Below are positions 44,111 to 55,441 of a DNA stretch of 64,000 nucleotides, in pieces. Both the position numbers and the translations under genes were made by a program. Positions within the stretch are counted from its first letter, which is position 1, and every line of letters starts with the position of its first letter. A model generated the notes under the pieces. It was not told where the DNA came from. It saw only the letters and a list, made by a program, of their open reading frames with translations, and searched no databases. Source of the DNA: Adiantum capillus-veneris (Eukaryota > Streptophyta > Polypodiopsida > Polypodiales > Pteridaceae); NCBI GenBank assembly GCA_014529385.2, contig CM043952.1:57246619-57310618 (forward strand), read 5' to 3'.

Positions 44111-45110
44111 CTGCAAGGAGTCCAAATCTTCTTTAAGCTGCCCCGAATCAGTAGTAGCACCTGCCTTGTACAGCATCTTGGTGATAGTTGTGACCTCTAC
44201 CTCTTTGCGGTCTACCTCCCGTGGATCTAAATCGGGTGAGGCCTTGAGCACCTCCAGCTCCTTGTTTAATTGGTCCAATTCCCTATAGAAGTCACTGTAA
44301 GCAAAAAAAAATGCCCTTCATTTCTAAGCCACAGGTCCCTCTTTTCCTATATCTGCACTTTCACCTCGCATAACAGCCTTTTTTGCTCATTCTCCTGGCC
44401 ACTAAGTCCCTCCATCATGCTAAGCACCAATTGAATATACATTGGCATCTCTACTACCTGAAATGGTTGCAGCTTGCTTGCCCATTGTTGGTATTGATGA
44501 CAAGGCACCATCAGAGATAGATGCTTCTATTTGCACCTGTCAAGCCATAATTGGTGTGGAACTTGTTGATCTTTTGCTCCAAACCTCCTTTTTGCATCTT
44601 GCAGTTTTCAAGGACATTGCCACCAAACCTTGCCCATGCAATTCGATGTCCACCCGGATCACTCACTGCGGTTGTTGGACACATATCATACACAAAACAC
44701 CGTGCAAATTTTTCTAGCAGCTCACCATTGGATGGGGTTGCTTTGATATACCTTCTAGTACAAAAGCCGACACTCGTCAACAAACTCATCCCTCACATGG
44801 TTGAGAAATAGCTTTGTGCTTTTCTTGTGCAGGCACTTGAAGATACTAGGTCACTCCTCAACACGGATATCTTTATCTGTGAGCTCTTTAGGCAGCTTCC
44901 CTGTAGGCTGAGCCCGTACTCCACATGCAATCTTGATAGCCACGAGTACTCCAATGCTGCAAGCACAAGAAAATAGAGCTTGTTGAAAGCCCAGCTTTGC
45001 AAACATTGAAGCAATGGAAAAAAACAATGCAAAACATACACATGCATACCTTTTGATGACTTTGTTAACAGCTTCAAGTTGGATGCAACGCATTCCAGAG
45101 TGTTAGGCAC
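44111..45110 (-). pseudogene. Exon remnants of an unidentified spliced gene
   Basis: Minus-strand exon candidates with good splice signals are: up to 45050 (donor AAAAG|gtatgc), starting 44956 (acceptor cttgtgcttgcag), 44536-44458 (acceptor tggcttgacag, donor TCAG|gtagta) and 44294-44111 (acceptor tttttttgcttacag, donor TTGCAG|gtaagc). The last encodes a charged, coiled-coil-like stretch (ELDQLNKELEVLKA, then DPREVDRKEVEV). A frame at 44789-44511 reads ELLEKFARCFVYDMCPTTAV and GHRIAWARFGGNVLENC. Exon phases do not all agree, so it has decayed. I do not recognise the family. It lies between two copia pieces and is probably a host gene fragment moved by a transposon. Confidence 0.5.
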
Positions 45111-45546
45111 AGCCTTTACCTCCACTTATGATGGACTACTTCACGTCGCATGCTCATTGGTTGGAGGGGTTTGATCTTGAAGTTCAAGTTCAGACATTGT
45201 GCCCTTCCCGATCTTGTGCCTTGGTAAATCGCAAGCAGGTGACTTCATCTTGCAGCCTATAGCTTGATTTTATAGTAAAGAGGATGAGCTTATGAGCATG
45301 CAGAGAAAGACAAATGCCTACAACTCTAAGTGCTACAGTATGATGCATGCAAAGCTTGACTTCGGTAAAGCAGACATGCAAAATGGAACATGAAGACATG
45401 TAAGCCTCAACAGTTCAAAATTGTTTATGTGCACGGCTGGCGACCTCTTTCTGCAGAAAGGATGCATGTCTTATGAGCACAAGGAGAAAGACTATTGCAT
45501 GCATACAACTCCAAAGTGCTATAGTATTCATGATGAATGCAAAGCC

Positions 45547-46430
45547 TCACTTCAAAAGCAGTAGGAAAAACGACACATACAGACATGGAAACCTCAGCAT
45601 TTCAAAATGACAGTAGGGTTTACCCCTAAAAGCCCATTCTACATCAACATCAGTATCACAATCTCCTTTCACAGAAGTCTCAACAATATCTGCATTTGTA
45701 GTGAAACCAGCATTTGCAGTGGAACCACGCTCTTTCTTCTTAGCCTCTTTGTCCTTTAACTTAGGACACTGCACTTGATCAAGTGATCATTAGCTTTACA
45801 ATAATGGCAACGCATATTCTTTTTTCCCTTATCACCAAAATTTCCAGAAAAATTGCTAACAGCAGAAGCATTAGGAACAGGTGATTTTACACTCGTAGAA
45901 GGGCCATGAGAAGTGGTTGCATTATTGTTACCACCTTTTCTTCTTGCATCAATAAAGGCATGTTCAACTGCACGCTGTGTCATGCTTTTTTTAGAAAGAG
46001 ACTCTTGCAACAACAATGTGCATAATGCATCAAACTTGAGAACTTTAGGATTTCCTTGGGTCATAAGTCTCCAAGTACTAGCAAAAGTCTGGTAAGAATC
46101 TGGGAAGGCATCAAGAACAGTGTGCACAAGGGAGCTATCTAAAATGACATCACCTACAGAAATAAGTTGCTCATTGATATCCTTGACACTAGCAAGGAAA
46201 GTGTCCCTATCATCTTCCTTGTGCATAATCTTCGACTCTAGCTCTTTATGCAGCAAAGCAATTTTTGCCTCATTGCAACTTGCATAAAGACCAGCCAAAA
46301 TATCCCAAGCCTTTTTTGTAGATTTTGTTGAACAAATGTGAGGAGTAATAGTGTGCTTCACAGACAACGCAATCAATGCATGAGCTTGTGCATCCTTTAC
46401 ATCCCAACAAGCTTTCTCAGCCGTAGGCAA
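45547..46430 (-). pseudogene. Copia gag with zinc knuckle
   Basis: Frame 46430-45756 (224 residues) has the gag UBN2-type domain (ACWDVKDAQAHALIALSV, KKAWDILAGLYASCN, LHKELESKIMHKEDD) and a CCHC knuckle CHYCKANDHLIKC near the C-terminus. After a shift, 45774-45547 continues with a lysine-rich tail and a short acidic block (GDCDTDVDVEWAF). The first Met lies at 46430, but homology seems to start earlier in the leader. Gag packages copia RNA. It is cut off from its integrase by intervening DNA. Confidence 0.85.
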
Positions 46431-46996
46431 AACAACTCTAACAGCAGCAATCCTTGCAGCAAGACCTGCAACATCCTCAACATCACCTGTATCCTCTCAG
46501 AACCATGAATGCCATGTACAATGTTCTAAATTCCCTCACACACAAGAACATGTTGCATCATATAAGCCCACATAGGGTAATTGTCCCCATCCAATCTGTC
46601 CTCAGCAACAAACATCTTGAACACATATGTGTTGTTGTCAACCACGGTAAATGTTGCACCTGATATGAAAACTGCTCAAAAAGAGGAGAAGGAAAGTGGG
46701 AACAACACGTGCTAAATAGCACAGACCGTAGAAGGCCGTAAGGACCTGTTAAGCAAAAGATGACACTGACAGAAATTTTGCACAAAATGATGAAATAGCC
46801 TATGCAGTAGCTTGTAGTGGAAACGAAGACCGAAATGAGCCCGAATCAAAAATTTGAGCAAATTGAGCTCTTCGAGCATGCCAAAAAAAATTGTTGACCT
46901 ATGAACGCGAACACTCGCCAAAGATCACAAAAATCGAAGAAAATGAGCAAGCATGTGCTGGAGTTGTTAACGACTAAGCTCGGAAGGATGCAACTT

Positions 46997-47010
46997 GCTT
47001 TGATGCTAAT
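46997..47010 (-). promoter_or_regulatory. Copia primer binding site (degenerate)
   Basis: On the minus strand ttagcatcaaagca agrees at 10 of 13 positions with the tRNA-iMet site TGGTATCAGAGCA typical of plant copia elements. It lies between gag and the LTR candidate. Confidence 0.5.
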
Positions 47011-47241
47011 TGTTGGAATTAGGGTTGTAGGAAAACACACACATCTTGGAGAAGACAAAGAAAGCTCAAGGCACACAACAAAGAGTGTATTACTTAGCGT
47101 GCAATGCAAAGATAGATAGCCCTAGAATGATGGGCGTATATACAATGCACGGGGGATAAAACCTCCTAGTGAGGGAAAAAATGCCAAGAAGGTCCTAAGT
47201 GTGTTCACACACATCACTACCACATGTATATGGTAACAACA
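47011..47241 (-). repeat. Copia 5' LTR candidate (231 bp)
   Basis: On the plus strand it starts tgttggaatt and ends ggtaacaaca, giving TGTTG...CAACA ends. A TATA-like tgtatata lies on the minus strand near 47135-47145. No second LTR is in the window, so the outer end is a guess. Confidence 0.45.
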
Positions 47242-47729
47242 TGTACTCTCTGTGAATGACATCAATGATGTACTCTCTCTGAATGACATCAATGATGTAA
47301 TTCTTTCTCTCCGCATCCTGAGCATCCCAATGCTCCATCATAGAGCACCCAAATTGCATTGCACAACACTGGCGAACCCTCTGAAGCATGGCCTTTTCGG
47401 CCCTGTTCATAACTGGTGTCCCATCCCTCGTCTTGTACACCTTGCTAGGATCAAACTCATGTGATCCCCAAGGTGTACGTGGTGTACCCATCAATGTACT
47501 ATCTACTGAAGAGAGAGGTGGATGCTCTCTTGGAGTCTGGCATTTTTTGAAAGTGATCTGGAAAGGAAAGATTTATAGTGATATGATTGCACTTGAATCG
47601 CATCTGATCAGCCAAACATTATTTCTTTTCCACTTCATATGTCTCAATCCACTTTTACATGACTTTTGAATTGAGAAGACAAAATCTCATAACCTTTTCA
47701 TGCACTTTGACATTCATGATGCCCTGCCC
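47242..47729. other. Short tandem repeat and unassigned DNA
   Basis: A 27 bp unit (gtactctct-tgaatgacatc...) is repeated at 47243-47269 and 47270-47296. The overlapping minus-strand frame (47494-47195) is not a family I recognise, though it may be part of the adjoining CACTA relic. Confidence 0.5.
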
Positions 47730-49621
47730 CTATGGCTCCTCCCCAGTTACCCTGGCATTTTTCTTAGAAGTCCATAATCGGGGCATCCTTGGGTCAATTG
47801 AACCCAAGAACTCACTACTAAAAACAAGAAACTCTTGCACAAGCCATCCTTTGGCTATGCTACCCTCAAGGCGAGCCCTTTGATGAACAAACCATAATAA
47901 TCTCTTCATGAATCTATCCAAGAAGAACATCCACATGTAATGAACCATTCCATCTACTACAACTTCATCAACCACATGCACAAGTAGATACATTTGGATA
48001 GTAAGAATGTTGGTTGGAAAATACTTCTCCACGCACACTGTCTCTATAGCATTTAAGCAAGCTACATCTTTGTTGTCTCTCCTAATATATTTTGATGAGA
48101 TCCAATGCACTAACTCACTAATCTTGTAAATTGTGTTTCTTATGTCATTAGTCAAGCAGTCTTTGATGGAAATTGATATGATAAACTACAAAACATTATG
48201 CCAATCATGAGACTTAAGGGGCCACTTAGTTTGTCATCTTTAGTAAAAGTTGTTTTCAAGCATTGCATGCTCCCATTAGGAGTTTTGAATGTAGATATGA
48301 CTTTCTTTACTTGTTGCTCCTCTCCCTTTCTCAAAATCCATGAAGCTTTTGGAATAGTGTAATTTCCATTGGGTTTAAGACTAGGGAATTCAATCCATGG
48401 CTTGCATGTCGTCTTTTTTTGCCTGGCTATCCCTTTTTCCAATAATGGTCTTCCAAAGGATCCCCCCACATTTTCAAAAGGTCAAGAAAATGATTGATAA
48501 AGCAAGTCACTCCAATATGGAAGGTCATGAAAAATAGAGAGCCTTTTCATCCCAAGATGTGGCATAAACTCTCCTGATTACTTGCCACATGTTCTTTCTA
48601 GTCACTGGCCTTCAATGGGTGTGTTGTGTTTGCATATATTTAGTCCATGTAGCTCATGACCTTTATGTGAAATTTGTCCGTGCTCCTTGTACATTGTCTT
48701 GTCCAAATAATCAAAGTGACAGAAGCCAAGTCAAGGACCACATAGTGGACATGCATTGTTTCCCAAGTAGCTCAAACCTTAAAACCTTTAAAAAAGAATG
48801 AAAAAAGATCAAGCATTGAACTAGCACCACCTATAGAATGCAAATAGATATGGGTTTCAAAGAACTTACTTAAACACTCACCAAAGCTTGGCCAATTGTG
48901 TGTGGTCCACATGAGAATGCCTTGCACACAAGCATGTTGTCGATCGACTAGTTGGGACATATCAACCACATTAATCCCTGTCCACAAGATTTGAAGCTCT
49001 TCTATAAGTGGTGTCAAATAAGCATCCATGTTCTTTACCTTGTACTTCCTTGGAACAATCAATGACAATAACTTTGTTACATTCGTGTCGAACCATCCAT
49101 AAATAGATTGTAGGTTGAGTATTGTCAAAGCTGTACGAAGAACAAAAAAATTGGCATTGCTATAAAGTGGCATGCAAGAAAGCCTTTTTATCATCTCTCC
49201 TTTTGCTTTGTCATTCTCATGTCCTCATTGTGGACGGGATGATTGAGGTTGAGAGATATTGTTGCCTTGATTGTTTACACTTTCTCCACCTTGGCTTTCA
49301 ATGATGGGGTCCATGTCGATGAATACATCCAGCATCTGTTCCATCTCAACTTTTTGAAAAGTAGCATTGATGGTTGATGGTCAGTAATGTTTCATTTGAT
49401 GTTCACCTCCTCTGTTGAGTCCGTGTTGAGATTGGAGTGATATCAATATCCAAGATTTGACCTTTTATCTCTTGACTATGAGATTGATACCGCATATCTT
49501 GTAGTTGCTCTACAAGAGAAGGACCATTGTTGTGTATATGCTGATCACAGATCTTTTTTTTTTGAAAGATTTGATGCTTGCATACCATACAAGGGCATGC
49601 CATCCTATTGTCCATAATCAA
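47730..49621 (-). pseudogene. CACTA (En/Spm) transposase remnants
   Basis: Read leftwards, 49621-49403 has a CPCMVCKH finger as in the transposase-associated domain; 49194-48772 has transposase_21-like YLTPLIEELQILW and ILMWTTHNWPSFGE; 48469-48152 has a GIMFCSLSYQFP scrap; and 48155-47730 has DUF4218-like VVDEVVVDGMVHYMWMFF and RARLEGSIAKGWLVQEFL. The order is that of plant CACTA transposases. Frames are broken between all parts, and the DDE core is only partly present. I found no convincing CACTA termini. Confidence 0.8.
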
Positions 49622-49679
49622 TCTAAATATGGAAAAACAAATTACAAGTAATAGTGAGGGAACACGGCTTGACTGTTAT

Positions 49680-50032
49680 TAGAGCGTATAACATGAGCTA
49701 ACAGATAAATTTGAACAAACGGATAACTAGCCCTAAGCGGACCAAGGACCAACCATAAACATCTTCACACGGCTAACCATGATGGCTAAACCAAAAGTCA
49801 CTAGCCCTAATCAGGCAAACCATGAGAGTCTTTGCACAGCTAACCCTAATCGACCAAACCATTTGCCGCTAGACCTAATGGGCCAAACCAACATCTTCTT
49901 TGCATGACCAACCCTGATCACCAAACCAAAAGCAAATAAAAATATAACTTAACTACCTCACATTCTCTAGCCATTCCTGATCCCCACACACCTCGGTCTA
50001 GAGGTGCATGGAGATCAGGACCATCAGGTAAT
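49680..50032. repeat. Satellite-like repeat, left flank of Gy2
   Basis: The stretch 49740-50032 matches 62650-62908 (words ggctaaccctaatc, ccaaaccatttgcc, taacttaactacctcac, ggaggtgca-like). It is the same degenerate repeat that continues right of Gy2. The last five bases, gtaat, are the Gy2 target duplication. Confidence 0.75.
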
Positions 50033-50348
50033 TGTTAACCCTCGTGGCTCACGGGCACCCTATCGCCTACGACGGACACTGTAACCGTATTATTTATTTA
50101 AGTAGAGTCAGGCACCGGGCTTGTCGGTCCAATAGGGAAAGGTAGAGTGATCGCCGATGAGAGGCGCACTCTAACACGAACATGCTAGGGTTAGTTGGCT
50201 AAGCATGGGCGCCCAAGTGTGAATGGGGTGAGCTCACATAAAAGCCAATTAAACCTAAAATTGAGTCATTCTCTTATTGTGCAATAGAAGCTGCTCTTGC
50301 TCCATCTCCACCTTCTCCTTCACCATCTCCTTGTGTGTGTGTGCGTGC

Positions 50349-50391
<43 letters not shown>

Positions 50392-50640
50392 TGAGAGTGT
50401 GTGTGCGATCGAGCGTTGCGGTGGCACGACGGCGGTGAGGCGGTTGAGCGCGGCGTAGCGGCGTCTCCCTCTTCTTCGCGGCGAGGAATCCTCTACGGCA
50501 GGAGCATAAGGCGGTGAGTGACACACCATTGCCCTCTTTGAGCTTACTAGTTAAACTAGTTGTGTGCTTGGAACCGTCTGCGGCTCGTACACGATGTATC
50601 GGCAAGTCCCTTGCTTCGACAGTGCGGCAAGGAGTGCACA
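50033..50640 (+). repeat. Gy2 5' LTR (608 bp)
   Basis: It contains a (GT)n(GA)n tract at about 50333-50392 and a GC-rich stretch (50405-50500) unlike the AT-rich surroundings. Its reverse complement is homologous to the Gy3 LTRs. Confidence 0.93.
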
Positions 50641-50644
50641 TTTT

Positions 50645-50662
50645 TGGCGCCGTTTCCGGGGA
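50645..50662 (+). promoter_or_regulatory. Gy2 primer binding site
   Basis: TGGCGCCGTTTCCGGGGA starts four bases after the LTR. It differs at one position from the complement of the plant tRNA-Asp 3' end as I recall it. Confidence 0.8.
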
Positions 50663-51102
50663 ATAGCCCTGCACTAAGCCCAAGAGGCACCTTGTGCTTC
50701 TTGTATGAGTGGTTTGCAGTAGGAAAGAAGAGGGAGAGGAAGGCGTATTTTTCTGCAAGTTGTTAATTCTGTTTTTCTGTTGCGCACAAGTTTGCATTTT
50801 CTGTTTTTCTGCTGCGTACATTTAGTATTAGTTAGACAGTTAGCAAAATTCATTTCTGTTTACACACAGTTAGCAATTCTTGCGTTTTTTTTTGCATTTT
50901 CTGTGTTTTCACTGCACAGTTCTGTCAAGTTTCAATTTTTGCATTTTTTGTGTTTTCTGGTTTGTGCACAGTTAGGCGCACAGTTAGTTAATTAAGTAGG
51001 TTAGTAATTAGGTGAACCACTGATTAGCAATCAGTAGGCAGGTGGGACAATAAATAGTTAGGTGAGGTCAACGCGCACCAAAACGCGTACCAAATATTAT
51101 CT

Positions 51103-51104
<2 letters not shown>

Positions 51105-51150
<46 letters not shown>

Positions 51151-51333
51151 TAAAAAAATTGAAAAAAAAATTCTGAAAAAAATAAAAAAATCAAAAAATA
51201 AAAACGTGAGCGAGGGGGAGGTTAGATTTTTGAAAATAAAAAACGTGAGTTATAAAAACGGACGGGTTGGTTTGTATAAAAGTTAGATCGGGATCGTTTC
51301 CCCAAGCCCAAGCCCAAGCCCAAGCCCAAGTCC
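51105..51333. repeat. (AT)n tract and CCCAAG hexamer repeat in the Gy2 leader
   Basis: About 43 bp of AT repeats (51105-51147) are followed, after poly-A-rich DNA, by five or more CCCAAG/CAAGCC units at 51300-51333. The Gy3 leader has the same hexamer. The rest of the leader (50663-51709) has no ORF that I support. Confidence 0.85.
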
Positions 51334-51709
51334 TCAATCTTATGATATATACTAGACTCACTCTTATATATATACCCTACCTCCTCAAGAGGGAATGAGA
51401 GCATGTGGGACAAGTCCTCCACTCTCCTCCCTTCTCTTCCCACTTGCACCTTTAGACTTGCTATTTGGAGCCTAGTTCCCCAGCTAGGAAAAGACTGTTT
51501 CGGGCTTTTCTGGAGCAAAATAGAACCAAACGGTGGGCTGTAAAGCACAGCGCGTCCCTCCTAGCGATACGCTCGTTTCGAGCTATCACACGGCCCATTC
51601 CACGACACGCTCTAAAAAATATAGCAAAAAAACAAACAAAAAACACGCTAAAAACTAGTCACAAGTCCTCCTAGAGCAGCTTTTTGACACCTTAGGGTAT
51701 CAAAAGCAA

Positions 51710-54280
51710 ATGCACTTACGCTCTGGGCGGGTGCTAGAACACGAGCATATTGAGGGTGCCTCTGTTCATACGGACACCCATTACCCATCCACGATAGGCT
51801 CTAGACCCTCAGCGGGGACACAAGGTAGCACCACCCAAGACCCTAAAATAGCCGCTAGTGATTCCTCCTCCGACTCAGAAATCATGGAAGCATACCCTAC
51901 CCAAAACACTGAGAGAGAAGGCCATGCACCTCCCGAAGCTCCACAGCCTAGTACTAGTATGTTTAGCCCTTTCATGGAAACATTAGGTAGAGCTACTCGC
52001 TCGGAACCTGATGCAAATGAAGCACACGAAGGGGGTGGGGAAGTGGACTCTCCTTTCACATCGCACGTGGACCCCACACCCTCAAAGAGTGTCCATGTGG
52101 ATATCCTGCCAAATTCTTACCAAAAAGGCCCTGTTGAGCTGCCTCCTTCAGAAGTTCCCTCTAGAGTACCGTTGGTGACAAGTAAAACCACGGGGAGCAA
52201 CATTGCTTCTACCTCACAAGAAACCGTTAACACGTCGACTCTAGAAGGATTGTTCATTAATGATCATTGGACATACAACCTCCACACTAAGGTGTTGACG
52301 TATCTACACTCTGGCCACGCCTACCATGTAGGATGGATAGAGATTGTACAATCCACCTCTAGTGCCACGAGCATCGAAGATCAACAGAAAATGATCTGTA
52401 ATGTTATCCATGGCATTATTCAATCAGAAAGGCAAAACTGAGGGGTAAATATACTCTCAACTGGCCCCGTGAGATTTCTGGATACGAGCAAGGCTCAACA
52501 GCCTACTCTATCACAAATGGAGACTCCTCTAATGAGCCCCATGGACCCATCTTACGTCATTTCACCTGGGGTCTCTATGCAATCTGAGCCTCCGAGCGAC
52601 AACTTTAGCTTCCCTAACGTGGCTCAACCCTCTATTAAGGAAAACACAGTGCTCACTCCAGGGATAAGCCTGACAGAGAATGTACCGATGACATCTACGG
52701 TTAGCGCAGTGCCACTACCTAGTGTCGTAGTACCTAATATGGGTCTCGACCGTATGTGCCTCTAGCCCCTTATGCACACATGGCCCCCACACCTCCAATT
52801 GTACCACTTGTTTATGCTCCTCGAGTGCCGCTCCCTAGCCCTTATCCGAGTGGACCTATGCCCGGTTATGTTCCATATCCTGCATCATCCACACATATGC
52901 CAAGACCGGTACCCGTCCCTCTCCCACATATGATTCCAAGAGTACCTCCACCGGCCCTACCTCCTCACATAGGTGACTTGGCAGCGTTTGCTCAAACCAT
53001 AGGTCGATCTATCGCGGAAAATATGTGTCATGCATCTGATAGAGAGCCTAGAAGTAAGGCAGTACAAATTGCCAAACTCACGCAAAAATTCAATGGGGAC
53101 GAAGATGCTAGGAAACACATTGAAGTGTTTGAACAAGTATGTGATTCCTTAGGGGAACGCAACGAACTACATAAGTGCAATGCCTTTAGCTTGACATTAA
53201 GTGGGAAGGCTGGAGATTGGTATAGGACCCTAAGGGTGGACGAGAAAACAATCTACCCTACCCTTCGAAGGTTGTTTCTAAAGGAGTACATACGAGAAGG
53301 TGTGCTTTGGGGTGTAGCATCTCAGCTACAGAAGGCCGAACGTAAGGAAGGAGAGTCAGTAAGGGACTTCATTAGTCGTCTAAAGCACTTAAACTCTCAC
53401 TGCCCTGTAAATGAGCACTTCAACAATAACCAACTGCTTGATCGATTCATTCGAGTTTTGAGGAATGAAGGAATCTATAACGGACTAGTGATTAGAGGTA
53501 TCACAACTTGGGAAGATGTCACTGCCAATGCAATCCAATTAGAGGACAACTTGATGATAGCAGGCATGAGGGTGTCTACTGACACGAGATCCACTAGCTC
53601 ACAAGCCATTGAGTATGAACCCATGACTGCAAAGCCCATTGTCAATGAGCCAAAGGTATTTGAGACATTCTTGACAGACCTCACCAAGGCAATCCAAGAG
53701 TCTCTTAAGGATAATCGACCCCCTCAAAATAGTCACATGTATCCAAGAAGGGAGCAACAATGGTGTTCCATTTGCTTAGGTACACATAGCACTAGTGAGT
53801 GCCCTACGTTTAGAGTAAAATTTAATGGAGCTTGCAAAGCATGTGGTAGGTATGGTCACCAAGCTAAGGATTGTTTAATGATCAAACGTATTATGGCAAA
53901 TAGACCACCTGTAGCCTGGACGGATGCACCTCGAGCTCTTGTATTGATGCCTGCTCCACCTGTTGAGAAACTACCGCAACACATGGTCCCTAGATCTCAA
54001 AATGTTGTACAAGCTACACCGCTACCACCTCCTGTGCTAGGACCGCAGCCCCCGTATCCAAGAGTCGCCTCTATGAACCAAGTGGGTTGCGAGCCATCAA
54101 ATGCTTATGCAGATGGCTGTGAGGAGGAAATAGACACTAGTATTGCCTACGGACTTGATACATTGGAAGAGTGTCCTATATACTACATGGAAGATTGTTG
54201 GGGGCAAGTCAAGCCGGTTTATCAAGCTGCTGCTCTCGCATCCAGAGGTCAAAATATCAACACCCCAGGCTAGGAGGCCA
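51710..54280 (+). pseudogene. Gy2 gag, first part
   Basis: The frame starts MHLRSGRVLEHEHIEG at 51710, as in Gy3. A TGA at 52439 interrupts it, and the same frame goes on to about 52750, where a shift leads to 52756-54273. That piece has a proline-rich stretch, the capsid region (KLTQKFNGDEDARKHIEVFE, LSGKAGDWYRTLRVDEK) and two zinc knuckles, CSICLGTHSTSEC and CKACGRYGHQAKDC. A second shift near 54265 leads to the next part. Length is well above that of most gypsy gags. Gag forms the particle and binds RNA. Confidence 0.88.
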
Positions 54281-55441
54281 CCTCTTCAATGCTACGAGTG
54301 TGGTGGACCACATCGGGCAGCGGAGTGCCCTATTAGGCTGCAAAAGAATGCTGCACAGATGCAAATGAATCAAGGGAGCACCTCTGCAATGCCAATACTC
54401 ACATGTAATCGTTGTGGCATAGATCACTTGATTGCCCAATGCCCCTATAACCCAAATGCGCCTAAAATCACACCCCTAAATTTGGTCGAAATTGCTAGTG
54501 TGACATCGCCAATACCACCCGTCGCACCCGCTTATGCGATTACACGGTCCATGCTTCAAGGGCCAGGCCATATCCTCGAAGAGAGAGATACCGCGTCAGT
54601 TATCCAAGCAAAGAAATAGAAGACACGAAGGAAGAGGTCGCAGAATACGGGAAATTCAAAGCCAAGTTCCAAAACAAACATAGGAACAGGAGATGACCCC
54701 GTGTATATGAATGACCTCGAGGATGATTCAGATTCAATCGAGACAATGGAGACTAGAACCAATACCACAAAGGGAAAGACCGACAAAGAAAACCGTAACA
54801 TGGAACCAAATGAAAACCGAATAAGAGAAAACCATAAAGAGCCTCTAAAAACACCACAAGTGTTTCCAAATCCAATCCAAGACCCCCAAGATAAACCGCA
54901 GGGGCAAAAAGGGAAGAATCGTAAAAAGAAGATTGGGACGTATCCAAACCCAGTAGACGAGATTGACGAGATTGAGCAGGTGAAACATCTAAGAGGTTTA
55001 GTGGAGGAGACTCAAAGGAAACTAGAACCACAACCCATGCATGTCAAAATTCATGACACAGTGTTTCCCACGCAAGTTCATCCACCCCACATGAACCATA
55101 GACCGTTAGCCATATCTAGTATCATCCAAGAAGGGAGTGAGTACGGGGCATCAGAAAGTGAGCATACACCTTTCTTGTTGGAAAGGATGTTTAACGAAGG
55201 AATACCTGATCCCATTGAGGAATATGAGATTCCATCCTCACCAGTTCCTAGTCAAGGACCTACACCCTGCAAAATGCCAATGAATGTTGCCAAACTAGTG
55301 GACTTCATGTCTTCTGAGGTCCGAACCACGATCATAGCAAAGCTGTATGGAGATCCTGAGTTATTCCTTGCACTTCAAGCATTCCTTAACGGAGAGCTAC
55401 GAACGGGATTACCGCATGTGATGCTCATCGAAAATTGGTAG
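54281..55441 (+). pseudogene. Gy2 gag, second part (extra zinc knuckles and linker)
   Basis: The frame (from 54143 on) carries two more knuckles, CYECGGPHRAAEC and CNRCGIDHLIAQC, each with three rather than four residues before His. After an amber codon at 54617-54619 the same frame continues through a charged, lysine- and glutamate-rich stretch to LYGDPELFLALQAFLNGE and a stop at 55439-55441. In Gy3 the same block leads into protease. Here, after a shift, it leads straight to the pre-RT linker, with no Asp-Thr/Ser/Gly-Gly motif. The family protease at this place is therefore missing in Gy2. Confidence 0.8.

Larger units (their letters stand above)
15613..47241 (-). mobile_element. Ty1/copia element, split by Gy3 and truncated
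   Basis: On the minus strand a copia LTR candidate (47241-47011) is followed by a tRNA-iMet-like primer site, gag with a zinc knuckle (46430-45547), a short internal piece (42897-42814), then GAG-pre-integrase and the start of integrase (16534-15613). RT and the 3' LTR are missing. The reading of copia sequence resumes exactly on the other side of the AACAT target duplication of Gy3, which shows that Gy3 inserted into it. Unrelated gene remnants lie between 42898 and 45546, so the element is further rearranged. Confidence 0.65.

Noticed and set aside
47215..49656. CACTA-type termini (cactac at 47215, tagtg at 49652) for the CACTA relic
   Set aside because: The inner bases match poorly, there is no matching 3 bp duplication, and the left motif lies in the copia LTR candidate.
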